Positions 11,764-25,575 of a stretch of DNA of 64,000 bases are shown here, in pieces. The notes beneath the pieces were generated by a model. That model was given only the letters and a program-made list of their open reading frames with translations, was not told the DNA's origin and made no database searches. Position 1 is the first letter of the stretch; each line of letters begins with the position of its first letter. Made by a program: the position numbers and the translations under genes. The DNA lies in NCBI GenBank assembly GCA_905250075.1, contig CAJNOP010000117.1, forward strand, positions 378,417 through 442,416, read 5' to 3'. Source of the stretch: Rotaria sp. Silwood1 (taxonomy: Eukaryota; Rotifera; Eurotatoria; Philodinida; Philodinidae).

Positions 11764-14700
11764 TCATCGTATAATTTTCGGTTGTCCATGTTCTTGTTTA
11801 ACATGATCAAGTATACTCGATGTTGTTGTATTTGGTAATAATATTCGTCCATTCCAATCGATATCGAAATAATTATTAGTATGATTTAATTGCGATGGTA
11901 TTAATTGTCGATTTACTGCTGGTGGTGTGATGAGATCACATAGAAAATTAATATCACCATTCGGGTCATAAGGAGGAATATTTGATGATGATGATGATGA
12001 TGACGATGATGATGGTAATGATGTTGGCGTTTTTATTGCTTTTGAACGTTTTAATGATTGTAATCGATCATTTGATGTATCGGTAAAATATTGTAAAACT
12101 TGTCCATGATGTTGATCCTGAATATTATTATTAACAGTACTATTAAATAATGTTGCATTATGATGATTTAAATTGGGATCAGTTATAGAATTCGTGTGAA
12201 GAAGGTGAATATGGGATAGATCATTTGATAAAAAATCATCATGTCCAGTAAACGAAACATTATGAATATCATCATTGATTGATTGTGATGTAACCAAAAC
12301 TGAATTTGGAACAAGTGTAGCTGATGATGGATCTGGATATTGATGACTATCTTGAGACTGTGACGTATTATCTTCTAGATCCGTATCAAGAGAAGATCCA
12401 TTTGAATCTAGATCGTTCTCTTTCGAAACTAAAAATATACACATAGGTATAAGATATAAATAGATATAATTAATATTCGACTAATAAACATGGAACGTAA
12501 AGTATTCCTAGAATGTTTATGATCATATGGTTTTTATTAACACGATAACAGTAACAAAACGATTTTTCTTATTAGTGGATTATATAAGCATGCAAAACAA
12601 AAACTATAGTTATAGTTGTGCTGTGCTGTGCATATCAATAAAACTGATATAGATATTATTTGTGTTAGTACATATACATTATTTATAACAGTGAACATAG
12701 GATTATTCTTACTTGAATCATTTGGTGATGATGTATTAGTATTTATCATATGTATTGTATTAGTCGTAGTGGATATCACCGACTCTTGACAATCGTCACG
12801 ATACCTATCTGAACTTATAGAACTGCAAATATTGTGATATTCACTCTGTAGGTTTTGTTTTATGTCTTATTCTTCAAATTATCTTATCGGAAGTATCAAA
12901 TTAAATCATCATTAAACTTACTTAGAAGCATTTCATTAATAAGATCATCAACTTGTTTTGTATCTTGATTATAACGTGCAACTGAATCCACCATAACACG
13001 AGCTATATTTTGTAATGGAGGCATTAATAATAATAATTCTCCAAAACGACCACGCATTAATGGTTTTTGTTGATTTATATAATTTTCGAGGTTAACTTGT
13101 ACACGTTTACGTAATTCTTTAACACGCATTGGGTCTGATAATGATTTATTATCTAGGTAGACAAGACAAAGATAATAAATGAATGTTTTTTTTTTTTATA
13201 TAATATATAAACGAACCATTATCAAAAAAAACAATAGCTTTTAAACAAGCATATTCTTTTTCATCTAATTGAATTTCTTTTAGTGGTTTAACAATTTCAT
13301 CAAGTATTCTACTAGCTGCACGAGTTAAACCTGGATCAGATGCATTTCGTGGTATAACATAATGATTACCCAAAAGTAAATAATCATCACAATTTATTGA
13401 ACGACAAGCAAGACCCAAAACAAGATTTTCTCCTGTATGACCACGTAATAGTGCAATCTAGATTAATTAAATTTTTAAATAAAATATATCAAATTCATGT
13501 GTTTCTGTGGTTTTTTTTCTTCTATTTATCTTACTTTATCCGTATCGGATAGTTCAACAAAACTTTTTAAATCTTTGGCCCATTCAATTAAACTACGAAG
13601 TTGATAATTCATTGATATACATATTGTTTCTAATGTAGCTTGAACACGTTCTGTATTGGACGGATGTCGATCAAGTTGAATTTGTCGACCAATATACTAG
13701 AAAATAAAAACAATAAAAAAAAATATTTTATTTTCTTCTCATTACTTCTTTAGCCGTTTGTTCAGCTCTTAAAAGTGCCATTATACTAAGATCATCTTCA
13801 TCCTCATCAAGATTACCACTTAGATGTCCGATTGATTTTAATGTTGCCGTTCGAGAATTATAATTATTATTCCGTTGTCGTCCAAGACGATCTCTTTCTT
13901 TTTGTACAGCTATAAAAATCGAAATGAAAAATAGATTATGTATATTATTACAATCATATATTTACCATCTTTTTTCATGCCCATTCTAATGCATTTTCTA
14001 TAGAAATAAAAATAAAGATAGACCTAAATAAAAAATTCAAATTAAATAAACATACTTCCATCGACAATGACGACATTGGTTACGTTTATCTTTGTCGATT
14101 GTACAATTATTTTGATGTCGACATTCATATACAGGATTTTTTCGTACACTTCGTCGAAAAAATCCTTTACAACCATCACATGATATTGCTCCGTAATGTT
14201 TACCTAAATAATTATTCAACTATAGATATAATTATTAAATTCAATTAATTATTGTTTACCTGTAGCTCGGTCACCACAAACAACACAATCTAAGATTTCA
14301 TTATTATTATTAGTTCCAAAAGTATTATTATTTGTCGAATTGATGCCTAGATCCATAACCGTTGAGCCTCCGCCGATGCCATCATTACCGCCAAAACAAT
14401 CGTCATCGGTTTCACGTTTAATTATTGTTTCTATTTCACCAATTCCACCACTGATTGTGGCGCGTTGCACTAAACAAAACAATAACATAAATGGCAAAAA
14501 TGATAATGTTAAGTATAAAAAACATTTTTATGAGTATTATAAATGCTATTTCTCGATCATCTACTAAATGTATGATGCTTACTGGTATGTCTTTTTGATT
14601 GAGGGAATTTGTTGAAGCAGACAGTCAGTGAAAGAACGAAAAAAGAGTGAGTAAGAAAAAAATAGAAAAGATAAGACAAACGAATAAAGAATATTCTAGC

Positions 14701-15252
14701 TCCTTTGAAAGTAGCATATAGTAGAGGATTCTTTTTTAACTATCTAACACACGTCACATGCGTGATTCATTGAACGGAGGCACGTCTGTCTGTTGTTTTT
14801 TTAAAGTAATAAGCTGTCAAGACGTATAGTGTTCGTCATCGTTATTGCTTATCCTTTCTTTCTTTGACGCTTCTGTTCGCTTTTGTCATAATGATTTATC
14901 ATTGGTTGAGTACTTTTCTTTTTTATGCATCTGTCGACACTATCTTCTTCTCTTTACAAGCCTAAAAAACACTTGCCTTTTATATACATTCTTCACGGTG
15001 ACATTAATGCTATATTACACACACAATCTTCTTTTTTGAAGTGTGCACAATTAATATAATATTTTACATGGGTTTATAGAAAAAAAACATTGTCCGACCA
15101 TAGAAAGTCGGTCAAAAAGACAATTTCGATACGCTATGACCTTCATAATCTACAAGATCAATGCAGTAAAATAATAAAGACAAAAACAATGTCTCTCTTC
15201 TTCAAATTTACGAATAAATATTAAAATGATATAGCTCACCTGTTGACACCAT
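11764..15252 (-). CDS. HNF4: HNF4-type nuclear receptor (NR2A), 653 aa
   Basis: Ten coding exons: 15252-15240, 14469-14260, 14203-14056, 13997-13966, 13909-13746, 13696-13535, 13457-13217, 13152-12922, 12808-12713, 12428-11764; all in frame. The two-zinc-finger DNA-binding domain starts at [10 protein letters not shown] (about residue 66) and holds the P-box CDGCKG followed by FFRRSVRKN, then KDKRNQC and [13 protein letters not shown], as in HNF4. The ligand-binding domain (about 195-400) keeps [32 protein letters not shown] and a final LINEMLL that matches the activation helix. A Ser/Asn-rich tail of about 250 residues follows, longer than usual. It should bind direct-repeat DNA as a homodimer in the nucleus. 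Intron 1 is 770 bases; the 13-base first exon is the least certain part. The exon 8/9 junction has an alternative (12918 to 12822). Confidence 0.9.
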
Positions 15253-17829
15253 TATAAATTAATATTTATGAAGAAGAATCATAATCAAAAATCTAAATAT
15301 ACAAAGAAATATAATGCACTTAAGAAAAATAACATTTTTTTAAAAATAGTTATATGTAAAATATTTTTTTTCTTCTATACTTATTTGACCTCAGAATAAA
15401 CAAGATTTGTTTTCAGTTTTTGACAAAACAACACTATTATTGTAATTTAATATTGCGTCTTTTCAAAGTCACCATCGATTAATCTTTTCGATTGGTACCT
15501 CTCGCATAAAGTCGCTTTTTTATCTAGCATCTTCTTTATATTACACATGCCTGCACGATCAAATTGTTCAAGATCAGCGGCATAATTGTAAAAGAACATG
15601 CCATTGTATGATCAACAATCGTATTGATCGTCTCAAACCTTTTACTACGTCATCAATGGTCAATTGTTTATGTCACAATACACAACATTCAAAATAATAC
15701 TAATATACGTATAAGCTTAGATTAAAATCAACCCAATGAAGTGATTGACAAGACCAATCTTGACATATTATACATGAAAAACAAAACCTATGCATAACCT
15801 GCTAATAAAGAAAAAACCGAGAGAAAATAAAAATTTTCTTGTCAAGTAAAAAGAACAATATCCTTAGTCGTAGTAAAAGACGTGTGTATCTCAACAAATA
15901 ATAAATTGCTTTTCGCGATGAATCATATGTGATTAACTAGACTATTAAAATAAAAAAATCTTAAACAATAAACATCCATAGAATTTTTTCTTCTTCTGTT
16001 ATACTCATGTTCATTAGACATTTTCCGAAAAAACAAAATAACGTCATCTCATTGAAATTTAAACTTAGCAGAAATGAAATCTTCAAATTGTGAATATATG
16101 AGTTTCTTGTATCTCGTATTCTCAAATGCTAATACTGAAAATTTTTTGAAAGACGCATCGATTTAGATTTTCTCTCATGTCAATCGAGTGTATCTAATAA
16201 GGTAAAACGCATCTCGAAAACAAAGATATCATTTCTTGAGATGATAAACATAAATCAGCAACGATTACGTATGAGATTTAGAAATTAATTTAAATATTTG
16301 AAATGAATAAAGTCACTACATAAATATTAATAGAAAGTTATTATGATTTTTGAAAACTAAGTGATTAACATAGTAAAATTTGATAAAATAACTAAATCTA
16401 ATGTAGTGTAAGATCTGCAAGCATAACTATCTGTTTGAAAGAGAAATTCTAAATCGAATACACTTCTATTATCTTCTTAAATCAAATAGTTATAACATAA
16501 CATTAAAAAAAAAAGTATATATAATTATGGTTATAAATAACACATTCATTTAACCAAATAATAACTCGATACACAACAAAGTTGTTGATAAGATCAAAGA
16601 ATTTAACGATAAAAGCAATAATATGTCAATGACTTTATTTATTTTCTAAAACAGAAGTTAGTAGTTATAAAATTCAGTAGCGTAATTAGGAAAAAGTTTG
16701 TAGGATGGAATGGATAGTCTCAACTTGTCATTCATATCTATACTCGTAATATTTTATTTCAGATAGCTAAGTGTGTCTGATTATATGACTAACAGTATGT
16801 CACTTGTCATAGAAACCCAAACAGGAATTAATATTACGCACGTTTATCATATTTAACGATGTGACACCAACTGCTGTGAGTACTTCTTTAGAGACATGAT
16901 TAAAAAAGAAAGCGCAATTAAAAAATTTGCACAATAGAAAATGTTCTTTTTTTTTTGTTTGGCTTTAATTTCAATCCTACGCTAAAATTAACAAAAAATT
17001 AGGTCTATTCTATCTCAATTGATGATGAATATTAAATGTTTCTATTCTCTTACGAAACAAAGAGTAATTTACATATAAGATTATTATAAATTCAATTGAC
17101 GTGCGACTGATTCATTAGAAGAAAAATGAATGAATTGAATGTAAATAGAAATTAGAAGATTTAAATAAGTTTCCTTCATTAATAAATTATATCAGATTTC
17201 CTTCTTTTTTTTTTTCTTTCAGAAATGTTTACTTACTGTAGCTAGAATAGTAATTAAAAATTATTCTCTGTGTTGTATCGAATAAGGAGTTCAATAAGAA
17301 AAAAAATTAAAAATGATGATCTATATATATTCGAGAGTAAACAAGTGATAATGGAGGTGTGACCAATAGGCATATGTCAGCAATTAGAATCCTATACAAT
17401 AATCTGTAATAAGTTGTTTTTATTGTAATAATTTGGAAACGAAATAAGTTTTATTGCGTATTTCTATACGAAACTGCTAAAAATATGAGTGACATCTATT
17501 GATTATTATAAATTCAGACCTGTCAACAGGGTAGCTACAATCAATATTGTTATACATCTCTTGAATTTATTGTCGTTTACTGTAGCGATATACTATGAAC
17601 ATTGTAAATTAAATTAAAAACTAGAAAATTAGGCAAATTTTCGATAGGTAGTCATGTTTTGAAGTGGTTTTTTTTTTTCGTTCTTTTTTCTATGTACTCC
17701 ATTCAAAAATCATGAAAGCCTTTGCATTGAAGCGCTATTTTATACTCATGATCAAGTGTAACGAACATCAAAAATCTATATAGCTCTAGTTTATTTAAAA
17801 TAAAATATTTTCTTAAAATAAAATTTACA
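15253..17829. other. Intergenic between divergent genes
   Basis: This 2.6 kb lies between the starts of the minus-strand nuclear receptor and the plus-strand MULE-derived gene, so it should hold both promoters. It is AT-rich with poly(A)/poly(T) runs. I see no coding block, RNA gene or clear repeat, and no motif I would call a specific regulatory site. Confidence 0.5.
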
Positions 17830-20800
17830 ATGACAACAAATAACCCATCATTTACTCGATATCAATCACTTGAAGCAACACAAGTTATTCCATTATTTGA
17901 TTCAATATCAACAAAATATACATCAACACCACCATTTAAACCTAAAGCTGGAGAAGTTTATGTACTAAAACTTGATATTGGACATGAAAGTAAGTTTTAA
18001 TTCCAGCGAATACCGTTGTTCATCCGCTGTAATAAAGTCTGGAATCATCGTAACTTCCATAGAAGGAAAGGATAGGTATATAACGGATCAGAGTTTTAAC
18101 GAATAAGAAAATCTTCATTCAATGTTGATTGGATATTGATTAACGTCAAAAAATACTGTTCATATTTATATAAAAAAGAACATTTAATAAAGAATGTCAA
18201 TTTTATTTTCTAAAAAAATTGATACCTGAAAGAGAAAGCGGCTAAATTACCATTGAACAGCTGGCAAATGGTATAGAATTAAGAAATATCGTGTAGTAAA
18301 ATGATTAATCTGTTGTAATAGAGAAATCATGTTGCAGTTACAACTTCATCGAACTATGATCAATTGTTTAAGTTTAATTTTCAATCTTATTTAAACAGAA
18401 CAAGTTGATTCGTTCAATCTTCTTGATGAATAAATAATTTATAATATATGTTAAATATCATTTTTAGACGATTGGCGTAGTGATGGTTATCGTTGGGTAC
18501 AAATAGCTGCACGTCGTTTACCAACACATAATCCAGTAATAAAAAAATGTTATTTTCATTCTGGACAAAAAAATAAGAAAAAAAATAAAGATTTTGAAAA
18601 ACAAGCATTTGTTTCACTTGTTGATCCATCAAAAGTTGTTGTACAATATCTTGGTGATGAAAATATTGCTGAAGAATTTCCACATGGTAATTCTAAAAAA
18701 AATACTAAACCATTTTTTCGTACACGTCCATCACTTCTTAATAAACTTATATCTGAAGCAGCAACAAATACTGAAACCACAAAAATATTTACGCAATATA
18801 CAAGAAAAAATTCTTATGAACAAGATAATAATGATGATACAGAAAATCATTCTACTGAAATACATGAAACATTTGATGATGATGATGATGATGATGAAAA
18901 AAAGAAATTATTAAAAACTATAAAATCATCCAATATACAAAATGAAACAGAAATTGGTCCCGAAATTTTATCTCGACCTCGTAATATTGAACAAATACGT
19001 AATATAAAAAGACGTTTAGCACGTCGTCTTGTTGCATCAGCTGATGAAATATCTGATTTATATCATTTTGCATGTGAAACACCAAATTATATTGTTCGAT
19101 TTACATTAATACCAAATGTTGTTGCTGTTGCATTTTCAAATCAATCAATGCATGAATTTAATTTATTATTAGATCATTCTGATCTTCTATCACAACAACA
19201 TGTTCTTATTACATTTGATTCATCATATACTATTAATACATATCATGTTACATGTATTTTTTATCGACATATTGCTATGAAAGAGGAACCATGTATTTTA
19301 CTCGGTAAGATGTATATCTATTTAATCATGAGAACAAAAACCAATAGGATAGAGAGGTAACAATATGAATCTTTAATATTTTTCTTATTGAACACTCAAA
19401 TAGATAATAGGAATTTCTGAATAGACAATATCTTCATAGAAGAACTCTTTATTGTTATGGATCAGTAGCAATAAATATATTTGGGTTTTTACTTGAATCA
19501 ACCTTGCGATAGCATTTATTCTATATAATTTTATATAAGCTTAAGCATTATTATTTGTAAGACTGATATGAATATTAGTCTATAGAGAATCGAGTTGTGA
19601 AACCAAAACATAATATTAATTGTATGATTTCTCATGTACATGTTTTAATACTTAAAGTTTTAGAAAGCAGAATTTAAAATAAGCTATTCTAAAATGCTCA
19701 ATAGTGTTTCTAATAAGAACCAAATGATTTCCATTTATTAATATATGATAAGATAATAGAGATAATGGAAAAACTTTAAAGTGAATTCAAATGAATAATA
19801 CATTTAAACATTTACAGCATAATGACAACATAAGTTTTAGATTCTGATGAAAAGAATACTTTGAAAGCTTTTTGAACAAGAGAAAAAAAAGTAGTTCGAT
19901 GTGTACTTGTCAAATATAAAGATGTATCGCAGCGTACCAAAATACAAAGTAGACAGGCATATGATAAAGTATTCATCCATCTAAATGTATGAAGTACACT
20001 TTTTATCACTTAAATCTTACGAGAGAATTCCTTCAGGGGGAACCCCCCCCTTCGAAAGTCGATTTTTCCTTGAAAAAGTCGATTTTTGGAAAAACACATC
20101 TTCTTGTAGCCCCAAGTGTCCTCTTTCAGAATATGTATAAACTATATAGGAATGGAACATATTTTGCCCAATTTTGGCAAGTTTACTGGACGCTATAATG
20201 GAAAATCGGCTGTCTTGTTGATTTTCTTTCTTAATTATCGGTAACTAATATCGTTCTACCTTCTTTATTAGCACTCTAAAACCATTACCGTATCGAGTAA
20301 TCATGTTTTGGATGTTGCAGTCTTATAAGAAAGGTTCAAAATTAGGCTATTTTTCGAAAAGATGGCGCTACAGTGAACTTGGATTCAGAAATTAGCTTAA
20401 GAAATCGGCTTATTTTTTTCTTGAAAATACTACCAACTGTAAGAACTTTTTATGCGCTTTTCAGTGATATATAATATGCTCGAATTCTCTCTACAAGAAG
20501 ATCATCAACTACGTCGCAATGTTGTTATTCGTTTTTCTCAGCTTCACTTTTTTATCGTTTTCTGACCATTGCGGAACATTTTCCCAGTTCACCGCTTGAT
20601 GTACTCTGCTGATTTTTATTTATTTAAAAGATGAGACTTTTTTCTAGAAATTGTCGGAACAGATTTTCAAAATATATCTCCATTGTTTAGATATTTGAAA
20701 ATCTTTGAAAGTGCTCAAAGCAGTTTTTGCGATTTTCGATTTAAAATGATTACTACAATTGAATGAAAACGAATTTCAAAAAACTGTTCCTACAATTTCT

Positions 20801-23800
20801 AGATAAAAGATTTTTCTTCATTTTGAAACAAAGTTCAACATTTTTCATGCTACCGCGCATCGGAAAAATGTTCCGTGCCAAAACCCCCGTTTTCATGAGT
20901 AAATTGAGTATAGCTTCTTAATTATCAAAAATGATTGGTTGAAATTTTTATCAGATGCTAGTTACATTAGCTTTTCTATTTCCTGAAATTTTCATCGAAA
21001 TCTGTTGTATCGTTTAGAAGATAGGTTTCGGAGGGGGGGTTCCCCCTTCAAGTGATGAAAAACAAAATGTGAATATTCAAACAAAATTTGCTTTTTCATT
21101 TAAGAAAATTTTCAATTAATTATTAAAATGAGGAAACTTCTTTGATAAGTTTAGATACAGTCAGTTTAGTTCATCAGTGAATTTTTTGAACTGTAGTTTC
21201 GTTTAGGATTTTATTTGTGCAATATGTGAATTTGAATGAGATCACAGAAATAACGATGAAGACTGTGAATGCATAAGAAAACTACATTAGTCTTAGATTT
21301 ATTTTGACATTTTCAGTGAAGAAAGGTCGATTCCAAGAAAATAACTGAATTTTATCAAATATGATTAAACCGTGAGAACTAAGCCTTTCTCAAACGAGAA
21401 AATTGAACTCGAGAATTTTAACAAACCTTATATAAATATGAATACCTGGATCTCAAAAAACTCTATTTTTTTAATAAAATTCGACTATTTTCTTACAATG
21501 ACTTACTTAACCGAAAAAAAATGAAATCAAACCAAAACCACCATAAATTTGTCATGCATTTACTATATTCTCTATTGATCTATATGTATCTATGTAGACT
21601 AGTGCAAAGCTATCTGTAAGACCATTGCACTCCTGAATGAGATCATGATATTCTTTTGAAAATCTTATCACAATGAGTACTGATTTAGACTTTCTTCTAG
21701 TGTCAATAGCTCCGAGCTAATCACATAAGACTTATTTCAAAAGCAATTTATCATTTGCCGAGATTCTCTCGTTACTTTCCTGAAAGTTTTCATACTGCTA
21801 AAGTCTGCAGAATCTTAAACGATTCATATAGTCAAGAAAAAATTTTTCGGTACTTCAGGTTGTGCATTACATAATCGTCGTTGTGATGATGTATATGAAT
21901 ATATCTTAACACATTTAAAACAACAATGTCAGAATATTGAATCTCGTTGTATATATGTAATTGATAATGATGGTAATACATTAAAAAATAATTATTTATC
22001 AATATTTTTACCAAATCTACGTATTATTCATACATGGAATTATATTTTTTCTCAATTACATGCATGGTTATTACAAAATGGTCGTACACATGCTGATTAT
22101 CAATTTTATCTTGCTGAAATAAAATCCTTATTATTATGTGCTGATATGAAATTATTTATGCGTTTATATGATCGTTGTAAATCAAATTGGACACAAGAAT
22201 TTCGAACGTATTTTGAACAAATTATTTTACCATTAGTTGATACTGATCTTGGATCATGGGTATTAAAAAAATTTAATCTTTTCGATCCATATACAGGTAT
22301 AAAAGGTTTAGTTTGTGAATCAATGCAAATTGTGGTATGTTTTATGATGTTTTTTTTTGTCGTTTATCTATCTACAATTATTCTTAAAATTTAGTGTGCA
22401 CAATTACGAGATTGGCGTGAATCTCGTATTGATAGTGGTGCAATGGTTTTTTATTGGTTACAAATGTATTTTGTTCAACAATTGCGAAAAACTTATACTC
22501 ATCATGATAGTATTTATACATTAAAACAACCTAAATGTGATAAATGGGCAATGAAAGCTATGAAATCAATCGCTTCTCATCAAGCAACAACAGTTTTATC
22601 ACCAGATCAAATTGTTGAACATATCCGTAATAATGTTTTTACGTCATCTCTACATCACCTACATTCACAAGGTAAACGTTCTACTGAACAACAAATTTTA
22701 ACATTATCACCAGTGAAACGTCTTAAAACAATAACATTTGATGGTACACAGCAACAACAACAACAACAACAAGAGCCATATATTATTACAACGACAAATA
22801 CAACAGATTTAAAACGAACATTGGTTGTTACGGCTCAACAGCCAAGAACAATGACTGTAAGTTAAAATAAAAATAACACATAATGGATCTGTTGGATAAA
22901 ATGGTTGCCTTTCATTGGAATAGTATATAGGATATTCATTTTTTTTATTAAGTTTTAATGGTCTTTGACGTCATATACTAGTTAAGGAATATTACACCAC
23001 TTGTAAGTGATGTGATTGAATATTAGGACTGGATGGTACGTCGCGAAATCAACTTTGATCAAATTTTGTGTAAAATTACTTCAATAGAGTTTTGTTTCTT
23101 GCTCAATTGTGTCCATCTAATAAGACTTACAACAGCTTTCTTCATATCGAAAATCTTAGCATTTTTACTAACTGCTATAATTTTCGGTTTTTATGATGTT
23201 TTAAATTGTTCGATATTATTCGTGAAGACAAAGTTGACCAGCCATTCAAGTTTCTCAGACATTATTTCGTTTATAGATCTATAAGTATACCAATCGATTG
23301 TCTTGTAAGCTACTGAGCGTCATGATTCAACCGACCAATCAATGCTTAAAAGAGGCCAAATTTTTCAATTCGTAAGGTCAGAAAAGTATATGCGTTTGGT
23401 GATGAACACTTATTGAGTGAAAAGTTTTTATGTATTAATAATAAGTTTTGGACTATTACAAATATTAGTATTTATTTCATTTTTTTTTCTTCAGAAAATT
23501 AGATTTTGACTAGTCAGATATTATTAGAATAGGAATCTGAAAATGAAAACCTTATTGCCATTTTCGAAAGATTCGTACATTTCAGATGATAGGGCATGAT
23601 AAACTTATTATTAATAGATATAAACTTTTTCAATCAAAAAGTAAATACTATACAACTCATACACTTTTTTGTTCTTAGAGATTGATAAATTGGTCCTTTT
23701 TTAGGGGTGAACTGATCGATTTGACCATGATACACAACAATTCAGAAGACAATCACTTAGTGTATCTATAGAGCTTGTTGAGAGAAAGTTGCACAGATGG

Positions 23801-24513
23801 TCGATGTTGCTCTCAGAAGTAGTAGCAAAGAACTTAGAACATCTTACTAGCCAGAAACTACAAAAGCTAGTAAAAATGCTAAGGTTTTGGGTACACAGAA
23901 AGCTATTATAAGTATTAGTAGATAGACACAACTGAAAATGAGACAAAATTCTATTGAAGTAACATTAAATAAAATTTGATACAGATTGGTTTGGAAATAC
24001 ACTGAGTCCTAGTATTCGATTATATCACCTTCAATTGAAATTAATATTCTTTAATTTGTATATGGCTTCTGAGAGTATGAAAACTTGATGAAAAAGTGAT
24101 TTTCTATATACAATTCAATGTGGTACGAGTTATTCTACAAAATGATATACATGACTATTCCAATGGAAGATGGTCATCTTATCCAACAAGAGTTTTTAAG
24201 ATTTTCGATTTAGATACATCGAATTACTCCAACAACTAATCCACAAACAGCATTTCGTCTTGCAACTGTGCCATCTTCTCAACAATCACAAAATTTTTTT
24301 ATTACAACAGCTGCTACTACATTACCAATTTCTCAAACAACAACTGGATTAATTGATAATTCATCAATGTATAATAATGATACAGCAGATTTAACAAGTT
24401 TAGTCACAGCATCATCTCAAACATTGAATACAGCAATAAATCAAACACATTCTGCTTTGGTTTGTCCAACTGTACCATCAAATGTTCTTCGATTAACAGT
24501 AGTACGAAAATAA
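17830..24513 (+). CDS. CG-1-like domain fused to MULE-type transposase fold, 744 aa
   Basis: Five exons: 17830-17989, 18468-19304, 21859-22334, 22395-22856, 24214-24513; all in frame. Residues about 54-130 (NDWRSDGYRW, then VVVQYLGDE and FPHGNSKK) resemble the CG-1 DNA-binding domain of CAMTA factors. An acidic run (seven Asp) follows. Residues about 295-495 look like a MULE/RNase-H-fold transposase: ITFDSSYTIN (D304), YVIDNDG (D368) and GLVCESMQ (E486), spaced 64 and 118. Where invertebrate relatives, as I recall, have a CWNHI-type motif after the second Asp, this one has TWNYI. The tail is Gln/Thr/Ser-rich with a poly-Gln run. The introns, single-gene form and lack of flanking terminal repeats suggest a captured host gene, perhaps a DNA-binding regulator. 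Introns 2 and 4 hold inverted-repeat elements. Confidence 0.72.
20031..21055. mobile_element. Inverted-repeat element (about 1.0 kb) in intron 2
   Basis: The ends are near-perfect inverted repeats. The left end (20031-20060) reads CTTCAGGGGGAACCCCCCCC then TTCGAAA; the right end (21024-21055), reversed, reads CTTGAAGGGGGAACCCCCCC then TCCGAAA. Just outside, TTTTATCACTT on the left and the reverse of AGTGATGAAAA on the right are also similar, so the true end may be slightly further out. There is no coding capacity; the interior is AT-rich. It looks like a non-autonomous DNA transposon. Target duplication was not resolved. Confidence 0.75.
22888..24193. mobile_element. Long inverted-repeat element in intron 4, copy 1
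   Basis: The left end has TGTTGGATAAAATGG near 22890; the right end, reversed, has TGTTGGATAAGATGACCATC ending near 24190, followed by CCATTGGAATAGT, which matches the left side. The arms are long: 23055-23180 and the reverse of 23860-23985 align well (shared words ACTTCAATAGA, TTTTGT and TTAGCATTTTTACTA). A spacer of about 400 bases separates them. The open frames at 23033-23284 and 23701-23946 are just the two arms read in opposite directions, not genes. It fills nearly all of the 1357-base intron. Same family as 57010-57995. Confidence 0.8.
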
Positions 24514-25575
24514 AAAAACAAGAACAGTTTCGAGTTTCTGTTATTAATGATTGCATCTTTGTATCTTCATGTACAAATTCGATATATTGTATATAGAAGC
24601 TGTTTTTTTTGTTATCATTATTCTTTTATAAACACGATGAACAATAAGTTCTATTTCAATTCTACGTGAGATAAATGTGTGCTAAAAAAATCAATTGCGT
24701 TGCTTAGAATTCATATAAGATGAAAGTAAAAAGTTTAGTAATGCAACATCTTTGACTTTTTCCTTGATCTCTCCTCCAGAAAACCAATTTTTCTAGAAAA
24801 AGAAAGGCACTTTCTAATAAACATATAGATACGACTCCTAAGGTGTATTGTTTGAAAGGTCATGAGAATGACTTCCGATTTTGAAGAGTTATATTTGACA
24901 GTCACGTCAGCGAGCTCTTTTGGTAACTATTAAAGAAATGTTTGGGCACTTTTCTTAGCATTGTTTTTTTTGCATAAATTTTCGAATTCCGAACAAGTTT
25001 CTTTTCGATAGTGTTCGTTGTGGTTAACGCGATAAACTCATACATTCTCTTTCGAAACAGGGAAAGAGGTTTTTTATTGGAAGCTCAATATCAAAGTAAT
25101 CCTGAGTTTTTTGAAAAAAACATTGCCTAAGATTTTTGAAGTAATAAAATTTTGATTTAGAGTTGTCAGAACGCTGTAGCTCGAAGTGTATGAAAAAAAC
25201 TTTTGTACCTGTGAAAAGCTTCTTTTATATTATTGCTGCTGAAGGATTTCTGGATAGTATGCTTTGGAATCATGAAAGTTTGTGCAATAGTGAATCTTCA
25301 TTAGTCAAACATCTTCAAAAAATTTCATAGAAATCCCATGCACTGTATCAAAAGTCAATTTTTGTCGGAATAAACCTGAATGGCAACAGCTAGAGTTAAT
25401 CACACAGAATATTTGATTAGCTGAAGTGAGCACTTGTAAAGAGAGATACTTGTTGAAATACCATTAATTGCTTTGGATGAAAGGTCTTCGAAAAACTTTG
25501 ACTTTCAAAACGATTTTACAAACAAATTCATCTGATGAAGAAAACGTTTCCAACAAAAATAAGATGTTTCAGAGC

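Noticed and set aside
23033-23946. Two open frames of about 80 codons with Phe/Leu-rich, membrane-like translations
   Set aside because: They are the two arms of an inverted-repeat element read in opposite directions; the same translations recur at 57184-57366 and 57601-57819 in the second copy.
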